64,000 nt of DNA from Verrucomicrobia subdivision 3 bacterium UBA693 (lineage in GTDB: Bacteria; Verrucomicrobiota; Verrucomicrobiia; Limisphaerales; UBA8199): contig DBMR01000117.1 of NCBI GenBank assembly GCA_002298785.1, positions 43,084 to 107,083 on the forward strand, written 5' to 3'. How positions within the stretch are numbered: the stretch's first letter is position 1; each line of letters starts with the position of its first letter. Under the pieces are notes generated by a model. It ran no database searches. It was not told where the DNA came from and saw only the letters and a program-made list of their open reading frames with translations. This document shows positions 62,001-64,000 of the stretch, piece by piece. Made by a program: the position numbers and the translations under genes.

Positions 62001-62586
62001 CCACTTTCTCACCAGCATGCTGCGACTGCGCCAGATTTGTTGCGACCCTCGACTGGTTAATCCGGAGGTCAAGGCCGATAGCGCAAAAATGGAGGCGCTG
62101 CTGGACCAACTCGAACCCTTGATGGAAGAAGGCCACAAAGTGCTGGTTTTCTCCCAATTCGTCGAACTGCTGGACCTGCTAAAGCCGGTCCTGGAAAAGA
62201 AAGGGTGGCCCGTCTACTACCTCGTCGGGGCGACCGAAAACCGGGGCGATCTGGTCAAAGACTTCCAATCCCATTCCGGGGCGGCCATCTTCCTGATCTC
62301 GCTCAAAGCCGGTGGATTTGGCCTAAACCTGACCTCCGCCAGCTATGTGGTGCTTTTCGATCCCTGGTGGAATCCCGCGGTGGAAAACCAGGCCATCGAC
62401 CGCACCCACCGGATCGGCCAAACCCGCAAGGTCATCGCCTACCGCCTCCTCATCAAAGGGAGCATCGAGGAGAAAATCCGTGAACTCCAGAAGCAGAAAC
62501 GCGCCCTGATGAACGATGTCCTCGGCGAAGAGAAATTCTCCCAGCAACTTACTTTGCAGGATTTGCAGTTTTTGTTCTCGGATTGA
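59059..62586 (+). CDS. SNF2-family helicase with SWIM-like zinc motif
   Basis: 1175 aa from GTG 59059. The N-terminal part has a SWIM-like pattern CGCGHDFCAH (C-x-C then C-x-H, about 75-84). The middle 600 residues are of unknown fold (the SNF2-associated bacterial region). The helicase engine starts near residue 715: FRPYQLDGFQFLAYL, Walker A DDMGLGKTLQ, CPKSVMDNWQ, Walker B LDEGQYIKN, LTGTPIENRLLDLWSLM, then the second lobe with ISLKAGGFGLNLTSA and DRTHRIGQTRKV. All seven motifs are present. Bacterial versions act on chromatin-less DNA in repair or transcription. Confidence 0.94.
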   Translation: MNEIQKSVLLGHLRTFLAQFPKVSRDQGRRLAQSGDISEFLASPDGTTANAVIQGQDPTVEFDDLELEWFGDCGCGHDFCAHQFALASLLANELSQAAVRQISSGHAKVIPPPKAAPPSDFTATVKARLQRTLRQEELRLCQQISQLYARCRPSERLSAWDLHDLGLQVSVAGWETLKPWQSFPATEWEFWLFIAHTLLTRNGILPDFLAPITDLEPIREILHQVERAKLIEKWKAVFDTVPPEIQDTHAAGGHDLRLVAEPDELLLEIRIAGDTEFRKFTATKARELRDSEEGETLWNSAQSEVIWNAFNDPYRYGSLVKVGYEDEGTSRLVRFLLRNTFLASHVVDEQRQPLQHHEEPLKWTLIVPPSEHGEYTLQLTQSNGTPVPPVYCVLPGQPFLFLTRAGMFKGPPAPGDFAFDRGNRIPAAALEHSKGVEFLLRLGVELPERLRERLRTIPYKVIFECRLEKEKYRPQNELCRVSVRAESADGEVLGYDGTNWYPREKARAKRLSNQEVVIHDRQWLLKTPGLLAPLQLRVATYPMQNLWCKVTRAFPETFSNWVKSLPPQIELVLKGELSTLANPEVAGSVRLEVQETQIDWFDLRVILQVEDTSLTPEETRLLLKARGGFVRLAGRGWRKLQYNLSPEEDERLAGLGLSPHELSDEPQRLHALQLADEGARKFLPPEQVEQIHRRASEIRASVSPPLPSGIDAQFRPYQLDGFQFLAYLSTNHFGGILADDMGLGKTLQTLAWLLWLRETGVSSPPTGVSTKALVVCPKSVMDNWQAEAARFAGGLRVRVWSASELPKFKQELESADLHVINYSQLRTLETDLLSLSWLAVILDEGQYIKNPNSQTAQIARTIKAGHRLILTGTPIENRLLDLWSLMSFAMPGALGNRASFLRVYDAKTDPLARRRLAARVRPFLLRRTKSQVAKDLPDRVEEDLFCEMEGEQKTLYRAELKRAQQMLLRVQTQQELAKQTFHFLTSMLRLRQICCDPRLVNPEVKADSAKMEALLDQLEPLMEEGHKVLVFSQFVELLDLLKPVLEKKGWPVYYLVGATENRGDLVKDFQSHSGAAIFLISLKAGGFGLNLTSASYVVLFDPWWNPAVENQAIDRTHRIGQTRKVIAYRLLIKGSIEEKIRELQKQKRALMNDVLGEEKFSQQLTLQDLQFLFSD

Positions 62587-62626
62587 CTCCCAGCTGCGTC
62601 GTCAACCACCTGAACCGGCGGCGACC

Positions 62627-62649
62627 CACAATTTTTTTCGCAAATTGTG
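62627..62649. repeat. AT-rich hairpin between the SNF2 and CBM48 genes
   Basis: CACAATTT (62627-62634) is inverted as AAATTGTG (62642-62649) around a TTTTCGC loop. It could be a protein-binding site or part of the transcription signals between the two genes; no T run follows. Confidence 0.35.
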
Positions 62650-62701
62650 TGTGGACGCTTGAGGGACCGTGAATTTTGTCCTACTCTCTTTCCGCTGAAA
62701 C

Positions 62702-63142
62702 ATGTTCGAAAATTTTACTAATCTGTTCACCAGGAAGTCCGCGCATAAGGGGGGGCCCGTCGCTCAGGAATCTTTCTCGACGCAATCCCCACTACAGCAC
62801 CGCGGCGCGGAACGCGGCAAGCCCGTTTACTCCAGGGTTTTTCGCTGGCGCCTTCCCGATGGCCAAACGGAAGAACCGGCGTCGGTTGAAATCGTCGGGT
62901 CTTTCACCCATTGGCAGAAGGTGCCGCTGGTGCGCGATAGCGTTCTCGATGCCTGGCACGTGACCCTGCACCATATCCAGGGCAATCGCACCCATCATTA
63001 CGTCATGCTGATCGATGACAAACCGACTTACGACAAGAACTGCGATGGCCTGGCCGTCCCCCATGGTTACGACGAAGAACGTTTCCAACTCCAAACCGAC
63101 AAAGGGCCCCGCGTGCTCATGATGTTCGGTCAGACCAAGTAA
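62702..63142 (+). CDS. Carbohydrate-binding module protein (CBM48/isoamylase-N type)
   Basis: 146 aa. The last ~95 residues form an early-set module: SRVFRWRLPDGQTEEPASVEIVGSFTHWQKVPLVRD, seen as VFRWRLPD, VEIVGSFTHW and VPLVRDSVLDAW, then THHYVMLIDDKPTYD. It resembles the glycogen-binding domain of AMPK-beta and branching enzymes. The first 45 residues are polar. No catalytic domain is attached, so it may regulate or target another protein. Starts ATG 62702. Confidence 0.85.
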   Translation: MFENFTNLFTRKSAHKGGPVAQESFSTQSPLQHRGAERGKPVYSRVFRWRLPDGQTEEPASVEIVGSFTHWQKVPLVRDSVLDAWHVTLHHIQGNRTHHYVMLIDDKPTYDKNCDGLAVPHGYDEERFQLQTDKGPRVLMMFGQTK

Positions 63143-63169
63143 CTCCGCCGCACTCACGGCCCTTGCACC

Positions 63170-63775
63170 ATGGCCCCCCTGACCCATCTTCTCGGCAGTT
63201 GGGTCATCGCCGCCCATACCAGCAATAATCCGCGCGATTGCCGACTCGTCACCTTGGCCGGCATTCTTCCGGACCTCGACGGGTTGGGTTTGATTCTTGA
63301 TCTGGGAAGCCGGCTTCTCGGCTTTCGCCCCACTCAATTCTACGCCCATTATCACCATTACCTGCTGCACGGGGCGTTCGGGATCGGCCTGATCGCGATT
63401 TCCCTGGCCGTATTCGCCAAGTGCCGCTGGCGGGTCCTCCTCCTCGCCCTGCTGCTGGGTCATCTCCACGTTCTTTGCGACTTTCTCGGTTCTCGCGGGC
63501 CTTCCCCGGAAGACCTTTGGCCCATCTTCTACTTTGGTCCCTTCGACAAAGACCCCATGTGGATCTGGAAAGGCCAGTGGCGCCTGGACGCCCTGCCCTT
63601 GCGCCTGGCAACCCTCGCGCTGTTCGCCTGGTCAATCCACCTCGCCTTTTCGAAGCGATTCTCAGTAGTCTCTACCTTCAGCCCACGCGCCGACTCGGTC
63701 GTGATTTCTGTCCTGGAAAAGTGGCGTGCCAGCTTCCAAAAAGCCCTAGGCACCAACAGTACTAAACTTCAATGA
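63170..63775 (+). CDS. YdjM-like inner-membrane metal-dependent hydrolase family protein (DUF457)
   Basis: 201 aa. Begins MAPLTHLLGSWVIAA with the His-rich start of the family, then AGILPDLDGLG, YAHYHHYLLHG and LLGHLHVLCDFLGSRGP, where the His and Asp residues could bind a metal. About four membrane segments. Some members of DUF457 are described as membrane-bound hydrolases induced by LexA, but the true reaction is not established. It lies 28 bases after the CBM48 gene on the same strand. Confidence 0.82.
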   Translation: MAPLTHLLGSWVIAAHTSNNPRDCRLVTLAGILPDLDGLGLILDLGSRLLGFRPTQFYAHYHHYLLHGAFGIGLIAISLAVFAKCRWRVLLLALLLGHLHVLCDFLGSRGPSPEDLWPIFYFGPFDKDPMWIWKGQWRLDALPLRLATLALFAWSIHLAFSKRFSVVSTFSPRADSVVISVLEKWRASFQKALGTNSTKLQ

Positions 63776-63872
63776 GTGGATTTTGCCGATTGTTTCTCCT
63801 CCGGGACTAATCGACTGAAGGACAAAATGAGAATTTAAGAGAAGCCCGGCGCCAAGGCGCCAACCGTCCCCC

Positions 63873-63905
63873 AAAAAAGGAAAAGGCGCACCAACAGGGT
63901 GCGCC
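63873..63905 (-). terminator. Intrinsic terminator for a minus-strand gene beyond the right edge
   Basis: On the minus strand, GGCGCACC (63905-63898) pairs with GGTGCGCC (63892-63885), followed by TTTTCCTTTTTT. In the plus direction no T run follows. A gene running leftward from outside the window is therefore likely; no coding end of it is visible in the last 95 bases. Confidence 0.7.
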
Positions 63906-64000
63906 CAAATACACACGGTTGACCGAATCTTATTAAGCCCACCCCAGGCAGGCAATCAGAAACCGCACCCGGATTTTTCAGCGAGTTGACTCAAATTAAA

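Overview
The window reads as a chromosome segment of a GC-rich, Gram-negative member of the Verrucomicrobiota (or a close PVC relative). This is inferred from gene style only: many Tat- or Sec-exported Gfo/Idh/MocA oxidoreductases, a ThuA-like protein, several TIM-barrel sugar-phosphate isomerases, huge secreted proteins with Ig-like and LamG domains, a TMTC-like TPR membrane protein, and many genes without a clear Shine-Dalgarno. No rRNA, tRNA, CRISPR array, IS element or phage module was found.

Layout. 0-5 kb: a hydroxyisobutyrate/6-phosphogluconate dehydrogenase-type enzyme converging on a minus-strand run (isomerase, lytic transglycosylase, unknown 660-690 aa protein). 5-11.2 kb: an accessory stretch of small, mostly unrelated genes (pseudo-receiver, cold-shock protein with structured leader, interrupted lipoprotein gene, zinc-ribbon protein, S26 peptidase homologue without its serine, HExxH membrane protein, coupled mini-genes) interspersed with repeated hairpin elements; two diverged copies of one hairpin repeat bracket 6.2-9.2 kb. 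11.3-15.5 kb: a giant exported amidase. 15.6-20.5 kb: small regulatory-looking proteins, an RluA-type pseudouridine synthase, and a ThuA-Gfo/Idh/MocA operon. 20.7-26.6 kb: a ribose-type ABC sugar importer facing an exported GH67/GH20-like protein. 26.7-39 kb: outer-membrane barrel, TrpB2, TMTC-like protein, a ClpX variant, DUF4202, an exported HEAT protein with another Gfo/Idh/MocA oxidoreductase, and gnd. 39.2-43.2 kb: nuoA-B-C-D-I plus a small membrane protein. 43.4-45.5 kb: SGNH hydrolase and a third Gfo/Idh/MocA protein. 45.6-47.7 kb: rpsJ-rplC-rplD-rplW closed by a strong terminator. 47.8-57.3 kb: three more TIM-barrel isomerases, a GH43 arabinanase overlapping a DNA methyltransferase gene, acpS and pdxJ. 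57.4-63.8 kb: UbiD, an SNF2 helicase with a SWIM-like zinc motif, a CBM48 protein and a YdjM-like membrane protein.

Together the genes suggest a free-living polysaccharide degrader: secreted arabinan- and glucuronide-type enzymes, a monosaccharide importer, and many sugar oxidoreductases and isomerases. The most unusual points are: the S10 operon ending after rplW; a ClpX homologue with no zinc domain and an apparent duplication of its C-terminal domain; a partial nuo cluster; a signal-peptidase homologue with Ala where the nucleophile should be; and the hairpin-repeat-bounded mini-gene region. No complete novel system is proven; the candidates are listed as findings.
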